In this document: in pieces, positions 54,355 through 64,000 of the stretch | How positions within the stretch are numbered: position 1 is the first letter of the stretch | Layout: each line of letters begins with the position of its first letter | NCBI GenBank assembly: GCA_946894095.1 | Contig: OX335653.1 | Location: forward strand, 8,561,001 to 8,625,000 | Direction: 5' to 3' | DNA length: 64,000 nt | Source: Incurvaria masculella | Lineage: Eukaryota; Arthropoda; Insecta; Lepidoptera; Incurvariidae | Position numbers and translations under genes: made by a program | The notes under the pieces: model-generated | Told to the model about the DNA's origin: nothing | Database searches by the model: none | Seen by the model: only the letters and a program-made list of their open reading frames with translations

Positions 54355-57052
54355 TGTTCTCAAGTTATAGGCGGTTAGACAGACAGAAAGACAGACGCCT
54401 CGCTCGGAATTTGAAAGGAATTTATGATGTTATGCATCAACAAAAAATAAGTTTGTTTTTCGCAAAAAATACTTACTTGCCAAATTAAAATCCAAAAAAG
54501 TGCGATTGTTTCAAAAATGTCAAATGCGGATTAATATGAAATATTCCTAACCAAGGAAAAGTAATTTTAAAATTTTATCAAAATGAATATCTTTGAAAAC
54601 TGTTTGTCGTATCTTGCTATTTTATTTCCAGCTGCCCGCCCACTCTTGATGTTTAGAAAAATTTAATAAGTAAGCATCCACACCATTTGTTCTTGTCATC
54701 AAGTCTATGGATCTTAAACCGGTTCTATATTAGATATTTTAATTAACTTTCCAGAGATCGGGCAACAGACGTTTATAATAAATGGTTCAGTAATGTCTCA
54801 TTCATAATATTGTGCCTTTAAATATATAACCATTGTTTGTGAAATTTTTGACATTAATGAAATATTTTTTTTCCAAAAATCTACAAACAAGTTTTCTCTG
54901 CAATAAATATTTTAAACAAAATAAAAGTGGATACGGAAATTAATATTAATAGTTTCTTTTAACTGAAATAAAACAGTTTTTCCAAAAATATCAAATTTAA
55001 CAATATTTTATATGGGCTTATTTAAGGTTGCAAATATCAATAATTTAAAAAAAAACAATACCCGTGCGAATTTCCTTTCATGTGTCTGTCTAAACCGAGT
55101 TATTGGGTTACATTTTTTACTCGTCCTTGAAATTCCATTTCAGAAAAAAAATCATAAGAATTCGTAATATGAAGAATGAAGAAATAGTATGATTTTTTAC
55201 ACATGGAAAATTTTCATTTGTCGAGACCAAAGATATTCATTTCAGAAATTAAGAAAATAAATTGTCTTTTTATCAAAATCGATGTTCCACTTTTTCTGCA
55301 GAAACACGATAGCGGTTACCTCTGTGTGAGTACTTGACGGGTTTTTATTTTGAATGTTCATAATACCAAATATTTTGGCTTCCCATAATTTATCATCAAA
55401 TATTTAAATTAATTTCAAAGCGTGTTTTAATCTGTTGAAATCTCACACTCTTGTGACGTTGTGTTTGTATGTTACGAACAGAGCACATAAAGTGATGGCT
55501 TGCTGGTTTGATTTCAGCCTTACATTATATTTATGAAATAGGTAGCTAGTTTTTTTACAATTTTATACCCATGATAAATTGTATCTTGTTTCACGGTAGA
55601 CTTAAAAAAATATTTAGTTTCTCGTAAATGCTGTTAACTAAACTTCATGTGACCGGTAACTTCCGAGGTTATCTATATGTTCTTATAACCACTTAAATTC
55701 ATGCAGGAAAACCTAGTATTTTCTTGTTAAGAGCATCCGCATTTTGGACCAATGTTTGCGATTAAAACGAGATAGTCAGCCCAACGTCGCTTAGTTAGAG
55801 CAGCTCGGAATAATTATTTCTAAATATGACCAACCCGCATAACTCGTGAAACCGATTGTTTTATTGTTTCATTAAAGAAATTCGGAAAAGTTAAACATGT
55901 TCTTCACTGAATGGGTAGATAATGTTAAGATCTTTGAAATGGTATTAAAATAAATATTAGTTAATATCAATATAAGCCGCAAACTTGAAACATAATATAT
56001 TTGAGACCTGACTTCAACATTTTTTTCCATGCATAAAATATCCATTTCTGTAACATTCTTCTTTCTGTTTTGGTAGAACGTTAGCTGGAATTATACATGT
56101 TTTCTTTTTCATGTTCTCATTCCATAAACATCAGGAACTTAACGCAATCAAACCATTCGAATTGGCTAGTATAATCATCTTAAAAAGAAAGAGCATCTTA
56201 AATTTTGCATGCTCACAGCTGTCATAAAATACGAAGACTGAAAAAAGAATTCATGCATAACTAAGGCATGTGACCCACACTCTGTAATTTACCTTTTTTT
56301 TTTCTTTAATCCTCTTAATAAAAATGTTCACATGAGAATAACACGCTGCCGTCGCACCGCGCCGCCACCGCCATCGCTGTAGGCAAGGTGAATACATACG
56401 AAATGTTGACGAATAATTTAATGTTAACAGAACATTTTCAAATAGGTTATGAAACATAATGCGGAAATATCATGATATATGATATTTTACATGATATGAT
56501 ATATTTTACATGAGGTATTAAATTTATCTATTAAAATATAATCCTGGAAAATTTAGGTAGACGGGGATTTTACCGAATTTACTGAAGGTGTAAATGAAGA
56601 AGGCGCAAACATTTTGTGAGGTCATTCTTGAAGTATATGTAGCATTGAAAAAAAGTCAAGAAATATTTAGTTAAATTTCGCTTGCGCATATTTTCAAAAA
56701 GGATTGTGGCTTAGTTTTGACTTACCCACCTTAAGTAACCCAATTAACACATGCACTACTTGAAGAAGCTATGTACGATATCGCGCTTTAAGTAGCGTTA
56801 ATATAAGAAGAAGATTAATCTTTAGTTAGGAACCTTGATATGAGTGGTTTATTTTTATTTAAAATTTTTGGTTATTTTTATTCAAGACATGACTAAATAT
56901 AGAACTGCTAATACTATAAAAAGTAGTACTATTATACAGTAGCATATCAAAGAAAAAGTGGTTGTTTTTAATAATTAATGATATAAGAGTTCAAAATCCA
57001 AGCGTCAATATAAATAATTCATGGTAATTACGAAATAATAATGATATTTTAA
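54355..57052. other. AT-rich stretch without recognisable gene
   Basis: Among the most AT-rich parts of the window. A tiny GC island at 56343-56390 stands out, and a tandem 'catgatatgatat'-type stretch lies at 56470-56515. No coding frame is supported. Confidence 0.55.
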
Positions 57053-57276
57053 GGACTGATTTTTCAATAGTCTGACAAATAGCCAGAAAGATATTCGACG
57101 GATTTATTTACGCTTCTGCTTATCCATCCGATATAGTAAGTCCAAATGTTTATTAGTAAAATTATAGTCAGATAATTATGATAGTAGATATAATTCTCCG
57201 ACTAACCGTCTTTTGAAAAACGTGAATTAGTATTATCAGTCCGATAAGTACTATCTGAAGATTGAAAAATCGGCCC
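57053..57276. mobile_element. MITE with TAA target duplication and ATTTTTCAAT termini
   Basis: The ends are GGACTGATTTTTCAAT and, inverted, GGGCCGATTTTTCAAT, flanked by TAA (57050-57052 and 57277-57279). Inner parts 'tccgatatagtaagtcc' and 'tagtattatcagtccgata' are also inverted-repeat-like. It resembles the other TAA-type MITEs in tip composition, fitting PIF/Harbinger, but its interior differs. Confidence 0.75.
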
Positions 57277-58222
57277 TAAGTCGTATATATCATGATTTAA
57301 GTAGTGATTTGCTGTGAGGGAAACAACGTATTCATGGCTTAATGCTCATTACTGTTTTGTAAACACGGTGTATGTGTATAAAACGTTCGCACATGCCTGG
57401 ATTAAGCCAGTTGTGGGCCGAGTTCAAGCGATAATTCGAAAAAAAAATAAAAAATGAAAAAATAAATAAAAAAAAAATGAAACAAAAGAATTTGAAAAAA
57501 TCCTCAATAAAAATATCTAGAAGAGCTCACGTTCGTATTACTTCGGTTGACTTTGAGTGCCGATCCTTCATACCCGCATGGTTATGGTTTTTCAAGCGGT
57601 TGCAAGAGGTCTTAAACTAGTCTTGTTCTTCATAAGAAAATTAACCTTAACTCCTTTGGAATAGGTCGCAGTAAATTCACGTGTTAAAAATTTGCTCAGC
57701 AAAGTTAAACATTGATAAATTAGTACTAAATGAAGATAATGAACCCTTGGCAGAGTTTGACAAGTGAATACGATGGAAAATAATGAATATTATAGGTTTC
57801 ATAACACGCGCAAATGGCCTCTCATTTATATTGCGAATTGGTCATATTAAAATGCAGTATATCGGTTAGCAATATCGACTTACGGGTAAGTACTTATGAA
57901 AGCCTCTCTTTGAAATAACTTATCAATTTAAAACCAAGACTAAAAGGTTTTATTCGGATAGTGCTAGCCAAGCTGTGAAAATGATTTGCCATGTAATAAC
58001 CGTCTTTTTGTAAAAATATTAATTTGATTATAATTTCTTACTTATTTTTTCGAATGTGTTTTGCCTAATCATGGTAATGATTTATTAAGTTTTGGCACTA
58101 ATTTATTGCTTACTATTTCACACGTTCACCTTTACTTAACATTGATATTATAGTGGCCTCTGGCATTACTAAGCTGTCTGAGCTCCGACACGTATAATAA
58201 AATTTGAAGCACTGTATTTGTT

Positions 58223-58425
58223 CCCGTGCATGTCGTAAGAGGAGACTAAGCGATCGTTTTTCGTGGTTTGAATTCTACGTACAACTGTAGTTCCCTTTCA
58301 TACTAACTATGTGGTAGGGGTTAATCGCGCTCGGGTTGGTACCATCGCATTGAAGTAACGGTGGTCGAAGTAGCAATGAAAATTGTCCGTGTTTTCCGTT
58401 TAGTCGTGCAATATAAGGACGGACC
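58223..58425 (+). mobile_element. SINE (5S/HaSE1-type body), partial
   Basis: Starts near 'cgtgcatgtcgtaagaggag', then 'ttcgtggtttgaattctacg', 'acaactgtagttccctttca', 'atcgcgctcgggttggtacc', 'aatgaaaattgtccgtgttt' and 'gtcgtgcaatataaggacgg'. The distal tail is lost. The 5' 'tcgtaagagg' head differs from the 5S head and matches that in the 38376-38830 copy. Confidence 0.7.
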
Positions 58426-59364
58426 TGCAGCGGGAGCCCAATTAATTTTATCTGGCCGACAAACTTACGTACATAGTCTTTATCTTGTGTGCGGGACACT
58501 TGTCGCCAACTGATAGCATAAACAATGTTATGTCGAGTGAGGTTGTCAAAATAAACCCACACCATAGACAAATCTCGACAAAGAATAAATTTTGTCCATT
58601 TGTGGAAACACATATAAATTTAATCCTACTAATTTGACGTTTGTTGAGGATAATTTTGTCACCACCACCGGGACGGTGTGTTAAATCCTAGAAGGAGGTG
58701 TTTGTTCGTGTTACGAATATGTGCGTATGTAGTGGCGATGGCACAGGCGTTTCTTAACGTTTTCATGGTTCAAAGACATGGGAAAAGCGGTAATAAGAGC
58801 GAAAGATGGATGGGTTTGTTTGGGCAAAGACGTTTCCATTCCATCCTTTACTTTCCGTTATAGGAAGTAATCAGGCGGAACGGCTTAGAGCAACGCTTCA
58901 GCTGAACGGGAAAACTAAAAAAGTGCAGAGATTAACGTCACATTGACATTAGATAAACTACAATCCTTCTAATCTAATAAGGCAAATGCGCTAAACCAAG
59001 CAATTTTTATCTAAATTCATTAAAAACGTACTTAATTGTGCATCCATACGAAATTCAATTCGAAATAACTTATATGTAGGCGATTTGTAGAAAATGGCAT
59101 TTTGTTCGCCGCTATTCTGTAAAACGCTATTTCTTGCTCTTTGCACTGAATATGATGGAGCAGTCTGCGTGAACACAGCCAGGGTCGGGAGGTTTAAAGT
59201 GACAGTTCTTGTGGACAAAACGGTGGGTGTGGCCACTCTCTATCGAGTTAACACTCGATCTCGATAAATTAATCGAGCTCCCCATTTGTGATATCACAGT
59301 GGATAAAAATCCTCGACAAAATTTCTTATCCCTCTAGCTCGACAAGTGTCCACTTTCATTTGTG
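58426..59364. other. No gene recognised
   Basis: Frames at 58275-58613 (-), 58678-58863 (+) and 58991-59236 (-) lack known domains. The first is partly a SINE reading. Confidence 0.45.
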
Positions 59365-59430
59365 CTCCCGCTGCTGGTATGGTATCTAGTTCTTAGTTAT
59401 TATCCATCCATGTCCAGTTACAGAAAAATA
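59365..59430 (+). mobile_element. SINE 3' tail fragment
   Basis: 'ggtatctagttcttagttat' and 'tatccatccatgtccagtta' followed by an A-rich end match the last part of the adjacent full SINE. The two lie head to tail. Confidence 0.55.
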
Positions 59431-59450
59431 TTCTAAAATCCGATATATAT

Positions 59451-59839
59451 TGTCAGCCTCAGTGGCCCAGTCGCGCGACACTTCGGCGATCGCTCTCCGA
59501 AGTTAAGCAACGCTGGGTCCGGTCTGGTCTTGGATGGGTGACCATTCGACCGTTGAGAGAGGCTGGCCGTGGTTCGGATTCCACGTTAAGCTGTAGGTCC
59601 CCTTCCTTACTTACTAGGTGGTAGGGTTTATCCCGCCCGGGTTGGTACCATCGCATTGGATGAACGATGGTCGAAGCGGCAATGAAAATTGTCCGTGTTT
59701 TCCATCCAGTTCAATGTAGCCGTGCAATATAAGGAAGGTTCTGGCATGGCACCAAGTTCCCATGTGGTGTGTTGGGCTAATACCATGACAGAACTTGTGG
59801 TATTAGCCATCCATGTCCAGTCACATAAAAAAAAAAAAA
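59451..59839 (+). mobile_element. 5S rRNA-derived SINE, full-length reference copy
   Basis: The head at about 59488-59543 is clear 5S rRNA: 'ccgaagttaagcaacg' (internal A-box region) and 'cttggatgggtgacc' (C-box). The body follows: 'ggccgtggttcggattccac', 'ctgtaggtccccttccttac', 'ggtggtagggtttatc', 'gcggcaatgaaaattgtccg', 'tccatccagttcaatgtagc', 'ggttctggcatggcaccaag', 'tgtggtgtgttgggctaata'. The tail is 'attagccatccatgtccag' with an A-run to 59839. From literature memory, HaSE3 of Helicoverpa armigera is a 5S-derived SINE sharing its body and tail with the tRNA-headed HaSE1, whose tail resembles an RTE LINE. The layout here agrees. The frames read across it are not genes. Confidence 0.85.
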
Positions 59840-60429
59840 TATGGATTTATTGTGCAAGAAATATTCGTGAATACATTTATGTATTAATGCACATGCTATT
59901 GACAGAACATATATATCTACTCAATTATTGAGAAACCCCGAAAGAAAGATTAACACAAAAAATATCGAGAAATCTAAATTATAGATAACAAGCAATCACG
60001 TGTGGCCTGCGGCGGCAGAGGCTACATCAGCCCCCGCCCATTATTTTTAAACTATGAAATCTTACTTATTCGCCTACATATGCGGAAGGATAGAGCGATG
60101 GAATCAAACATATATTTTTGTTCGTATTTTTTTGTTGTTGTTTTCTCAACTTAAATATATGAACAAAGTTATTCACTCTAGATATAATTACTTCAGATCA
60201 GGATGTTAATGGAGTTATAATCCATATGCTAAACATTGAGTTCTTGGCCAATTTTTAATTGTAAAAGATACAGTAAACTTTTATCGAAAATTCAATGGAG
60301 TTAGTAAATATATTTGTAGCGAGGGAAAACCTCGGATATGGCGAATTTATAAAGGTTCCTCGGACGAGTCAGTGGCATATCGATAACAAGAAAATACACC
60401 ATCTATTAGGTTTACTTGTATTTACACCA
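59840..60429. other. No gene recognised
   Basis: AT-rich DNA with a small GC patch at 60003-60040. Nothing was identified. Confidence 0.45.
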
Positions 60430-60570
60430 AACAAACTATGGTCGCAGCGGCAATGAAAGTTGTTGGTATTTTCCATCTAATTCGATGAAATATTAGGAAG
60501 GCCCATGTCCTTGTCATGGAACCTATACAGTTTCCATGAGGTGTGTTAGGCTAAAACTCATTAGTATGGC
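60430..60570 (+). mobile_element. SINE body fragment (5S/HaSE1-type)
   Basis: 'ggtcgcagcggcaatgaaag', 'tattttccatctaattcgat', 'gtccttgtcatggaacctat' and 'ccatgaggtgtgttaggcta' match the middle of the full SINE. Head and tail are absent. Confidence 0.65.
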
Positions 60571-60599
60571 GGCAGCTTAACTACGATGTAGTGGGAATA

Positions 60600-61133
60600 C
60601 GTCTAACTGTAGTTCATTCCCTTACAAATTCGGGAAGCGCAAAATCGAATGTTAGTTTATTCTTGTTTGTTTTATTCAACATCCATAGACAGTACACTGC
60701 ACTCGGATTTGTCATATTTTATCATTATTCGGCAATACCAGCAAAGAAGAACTGGCAAGAAACTCCGCTGGTTTTTTTTCAACGTTCACTTAGTCTAAGT
60801 TTACAAAAGTATAAAGTACAACGATTCATGTCATATGCAACAGTTAATGACAAATATCAGTTATTACCATGCCCGCCATCTAACATGTTTCCAATTTGAG
60901 CAAGCCAGTCCCCACAAACAGCACCCGTTCACAAGCATCACGCCGAGCACAGACTGCACTAAGTTGAACTAAATAGCATCCTGTGAAGTTCAAACTGACG
61001 AGTTTCAGTTACCATTTCCATCCTTCCATGATACATTTAATTTCTATGTTGATATACTTAAATTATTTATTTATCTTAAATACTATTTACTATGCTGTAT
61101 GGCCAAAAAAGTAAATAAAGGATTTGATTTGAT
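60600..61133 (+). repeat. Dispersed repeat with (TTTGAT)n end, probable LINE 3' region
   Basis: It includes the block 'ccatagacagtacactgcac', 'cggatttgtcat', 'gaagaactggcaagaaactc' and a T-run, then 'ttagtctaagtttacaaaag', shared with the reversed copy at 24425-24760, and it ends 'ataaaggatttgatttgatc'. The short TTTGAT repeats at the end suggest a CR1-like LINE tail. No RT frame is visible. It provides the empty site for the MITE at 24451. Confidence 0.6.
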
Positions 61134-61150
61134 CCCTGGGCTAATATAAT

Positions 61151-61437
61151 GGCAGTTGGCGTGGACTCGCACGGAAGGGTTCCGTACCATTATACAATAT
61201 TTGACCCAAATAAATCACGTTTCTTGTATGGTGGCCCCTTTATATTTTATTTGTTTTTTATATTTACTTTTTGTCGTTATAGCGGCAACAGAAATACACA
61301 TGTGAACATTTCAGCTGTCTACCTATTACGGTTCATTAGATACAACTATGTGAGAGACGGGCGGACGGACGGACTGACAGCAGAGACTTTAGTAATAGGG
61401 TTCCGTTTGGCACCCTTTAGGTACAGAACCCTAAAAA
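61151..61437 (+). mobile_element. CCGGCCAAG element, decayed copy
   Basis: The 5' start is degraded ('gtggactcgcacggaagggt'). It keeps 'ttccgtaccat', 'cttgtatggtggcccctt', 'gttatagcggcaaca', 'cagctgtctacctattacgg', a short (ACGG)n and the 3' hairpin 'gggttccgtttggcaccc' to 'gtacagaaccctaaaaa'. The copy at 3058 is much better preserved. Confidence 0.75.
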
Positions 61438-61909
61438 TATGCCTATTGAGGGGTGAATTGACGGTTTAATGCATGCTTTTATTTGATTTCACAAATATTG
61501 AATGTTCAAATATCGGCATCGCATGACAGTAGATCAAAGAAAAAAATATAATGCCCTTTCGTAAATAATAGCCCAAAAATTAACGATTTAAACATAAACA
61601 TTTGTAGCTGTTATGTGATTAAAGGTAATCACTCCAATGCAACATTTTTTATCAATGTTTATACAAAGCCAACCATTATGATCAGTTTGAGCTACAATAT
61701 AGTAAACATCTGGGAATATGACATAGTGTGTTAAACTAAATTTTAAAATGAAAGGGTACCTTTACAAAATTGAGAGCATTTATGATACGAATTATATTAT
61801 TGATTTTTAGTTGTTGGTTGCACCACCGTCCGCAATTTTCGTATATTTTTAATGCTTTTGAAATTACCGTTTTCCCATTAATATGAGTTTAAACAGCGAC
61901 ATCGACATT

Positions 61910-61975
61910 GATGCATAGCCTTGATCAGGATTCAAACCTGTGACCTTCTGATTACATATGAGTGAAATGATTATT
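61910..61975 (-). mobile_element. tRNA-like fragment, reversed
   Basis: On the minus strand 'aatcagaaggtcacagg' is followed by a B-box-like GGTTTGAATCCTG. This 'ggtcacaggttyraatcc' arrangement is common in tRNA-derived SINE heads. The A-box part is weak. Confidence 0.4.
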
Positions 61976-62039
61976 GGTAAATGTAAGTATTTTTCCCAGG
62001 GTAAAATTTTGGGAGCGATAAACAGAATGCATCCTAGTG

Positions 62040-62230
62040 TAAGGTGTAAGGCCTAGTGTCGGGCGGCGCAGTAGGCAGGCATAAAAGTAATCCGTCTGTA
62101 GGCGCCGCTAACTGCCTGCGAACACGCGACGGTATCCCGCCCCCGCGCCACCCCACACCACCCCACATCACCCCCGCGCCGCCCCCAACCATCCCCGCCC
62201 TAGCCTAGGCCCTCGCTACACAAAACGACG
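62040..62230. other. C-rich island with (CCCCACA)n-like tract
   Basis: A GC-rich block with 'gccaccccacaccacccc' style repeats and GGCGCCGC motifs. No supported frame was found. It may be a small promoter/enhancer or simple sequence. Confidence 0.35.
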
Positions 62231-62344
62231 CCGACCGAACTAAACCCGCTACACGGAATTCAATATTCAGCAGTGGGTTAGTTCCCTGATTTTTATTTCG
62301 ACTGTTAGCTGTGCATTTTCAGAGATTTATTCTTTCTGAGTTGA

Positions 62345-62600
62345 ATGAGACCCATTTAAAACTGTAGGTTCCCTTCCTCTCTAGGTGGTAGGGTTAAGCA
62401 CGCCCAGGTTAGTACAACCGCATTGGATGAAACCATGTCAGGAAAAAATGTCCGTGTTTTATATCCAGTTCAGTGTAGCGGAGCTCATGAAGGGAAGGTC
62501 CTGGCATGTCACCCTATTTAATCGTGAATATGGTGTATTGGGCGAATATCATAACGGTAGTTGTGTGGTATTAGCCATCCATGTCTAGTTGCATAAACAC
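62345..62600 (+). mobile_element. SINE (5S/HaSE1-type body), head missing
   Basis: 'aaaactgtaggttcccttcc', 'taggtggtagggttaagcac', 'atgtccgtgttttatatcca', 'gttcagtgtagcg', 'ggtcctggcatgtcacccta' and the tail 'attagccatccatgtctag' match the full SINE in order. The 5S head is not recognisable. Confidence 0.7.
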
Positions 62601-63895
62601 AAATACTTTTTTAAAGTGCGTTTCGCTTCAAGGTTAGTCTTTTATGGGATTTCAAAGGACATCTGAGCGACATTTACGTACATTATACTGTTGTTGTTCA
62701 AATGGATACAAAAATTACCTTAGGAGGATAAAATAAAAAAAGTACAGACGAATGTTTGTGCACATTTCAAAACCATGAACATCAAGTGCTGATTATCGTG
62801 TACTGGTATTAATTGCAAGCTGCTAAGAAAGGCCCTTAATATTTGTCGATTAACCTAATTAGCAGTAGGTGAAAAATGCCCTTAGTGTCAAAAAACCAAA
62901 TAAATAAATATGTAACACATGACAAATGTATTACTCCACTGTCATTCTACAAACGAAACTCGAATATCGATTGATTCATGTCCTTTGCACAGCTGAAAGA
63001 TCAACAGTACACAAGTGGCGGATGAGAATGGCGATAAAAAAAACCATCACTAATATGAAAAAAATATTTTTACGATAGTTTGAAACACTGGAATTAGATT
63101 TCTATGAAGTTGAAGACAAATAAGAAATCGTTGAGAGACTTTGCACAATACGCAAATTACCACCTTATCGAATTTTCATTTGTTTGCATAGCAACAGAAG
63201 TAACATTTGAACAAATATTTGAAAGACGGTGTGCGGATACACCTACTCACCTATATTTGCTAAGAGTTACTGTTTTGTCTGGCCCAAGGTGACTAAAATT
63301 GACTGGTAAATCGGTTAATTATATGGGTACATTGATCCACTGAACTTGTAACAAATTGAAAATACAGACATGCTAACTTTTTTCATAACTTCTAAGCATG
63401 TAAATAAGTAGCTATCTATATACACAGAATGTAATAAATACGTGGTTACGTCCATGCATAATAAATATAAACTTTAAATACCTACTAGTGGTGTTTTCCG
63501 GCTCCACTCGTGTAAACTTTAATTTTGAACATTGACCCGAGCGGAACCTGGTAAAATGTGACTTAAAACAATTTAGATCTCTACAACAACGCCACCTATT
63601 GGATCTAACTAACGCTGAGAACCATCCAGGTAACCAAATAAGTACAAAAAAGTCATCGAAATTGGCCACGCGCCATTGAGGAGGCAAATTTCCGAAACAC
63701 CGGATTTTTCAATATGAAGATTACACAAATTAAAATCCAAATAATAAAATTATTGCAGGCACAGTGCTACTAAAACAGTGAATAATATGAATAAAGTCTC
63801 GGAAATAATAATTAATCTCTTCGTGTTAAATAGGTTCCCACCTATATTTTACAAGGCAACTTATTCAGGGCACGTTCGGATTAAATTAAATGGAC
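62601..63895. other. No gene recognised
   Basis: AT-rich DNA. A Helitron tail-like scrap, 'aacattgacccgagcggaac', occurs at about 63527-63550. The minus frame at 63412-63687 crosses it and has no domain. Confidence 0.45.
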
Positions 63896-63937
63896 ATGAT
63901 GCGATCACAACAATATGGATTGTTGTGATCGCATCAT
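63896..63937. repeat. Perfect hairpin, 19-bp arms and 4-base loop
   Basis: ATGATGCGATCACAACAAT, loop ATGG, then the exact reverse complement. No similar palindrome was seen elsewhere in the window. It could be the tip of an inverted repeat element continuing beyond the window, or a recent inverted duplication. The stem is too short for a typical insect miRNA precursor. Confidence 0.8.
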
Positions 63938-64000
63938 ATTAGGTATTAATGACGATCTTAATTTTTGGCCGCCCGGCAAAAGTCGCCTCACTCTATGGTC

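Noticed and set aside
56315..56374. 19-codon minus frame in a tiny GC island after an acceptor-like CTACAG
   Set aside because: Too short, weak pyrimidine tract, no conservation evidence possible here. The GC island may be simple (CCG)n-type sequence.
59488..59543. Possible genuine 5S rRNA gene
   Set aside because: Only the internal part matches 5S; the 5' and 3' ends do not. It is followed by a SINE body and an A-tail, so it is a SINE head.

Overview
The window reads as nuclear DNA of a moth or butterfly (Lepidoptera). It is AT-rich and gene-poor, with short GC-rich islands, and it is full of dispersed repeats that I recognise as lepidopteran. These are a 5S-rRNA-headed SINE, tRNA-headed SINEs, short Helitrons ending in a GC hairpin plus CTAG(T), an element running from CCGGCCAAGTGCGAGTCGG to GGTACGGAACCCTAAAAA, RTE-like and CR1/Jockey-like LINE remnants, and several MITE families. 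As I recall, the 5S-derived SINE was described from Helicoverpa armigera (HaSE3, sharing body and tail with HaSE1) and reported absent from Bombyx mori. That points to a non-Bombyx, possibly noctuoid, genome, but this is inference. No complete protein-coding gene is visible. The window is probably introns and/or intergenic DNA of long-intron genes.

Layout. 0-6 kb: a cluster of GTCGC hairpins, a reversed SINE body, two copies of a LINE-tail-like repeat (the second split by another element), a CGG-rich promoter-like island near 4.1 kb and two short Helitrons. 6.0-6.8 kb: a GC-rich segment that may be a first exon, with a secretory-leader-like frame broken by a stop right after its ATG. 6.8-20 kb: mostly featureless, with a TIR element at 12.7 kb, a tRNA-like/TIR composite at 13.4 kb and a reversed CCGGCCAAG element at 15 kb. 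20.2-20.6 kb: a 35/38-bp minisatellite. 22.6-23.1 kb: a LINE 3' end. 24.4-29.2 kb: a MITE inside another repeat, and two opposed 0.48-kb TTAA elements. 31-33.5 kb: SINE bodies, a LINE 3' end and a TA-flanked MITE. 35.4 kb: an isolated 58-codon frame. 36.0-36.6 kb: a decayed reverse-transcriptase C-terminus. 36.9-37.0 kb: a candidate signal-peptide exon on the minus strand. 38-41.7 kb: a dense repeat cluster including two related Helitrons that carry SINE pieces. 43.2-44.0 kb: a nearly perfect 403-bp tandem duplication containing a tRNA-like unit. 48.5 kb: a short RT scrap. 49.5-50.63 kb: a candidate promoter and non-coding first exon on the plus strand, the best evidence for a host gene here. 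51.7-64 kb: more MITEs and SINEs, with a perfect 19-bp-arm hairpin near the end.

The mobile elements show a relative order. The CCGGCCAAG element landed in a LINE-tail repeat, a TAA-duplicating MITE landed in another repeat, a LINE-tail piece landed in a SINE, and SINE sequence was carried inside Helitrons. Two of these cases have an uninterrupted paralogue in the same window. Host function is limited to candidates: a leader exon near 37 kb (-), a broken leader frame near 6.4 kb (+), a small frame near 35.4 kb (+) and a 5' UTR exon at 50 kb (+).
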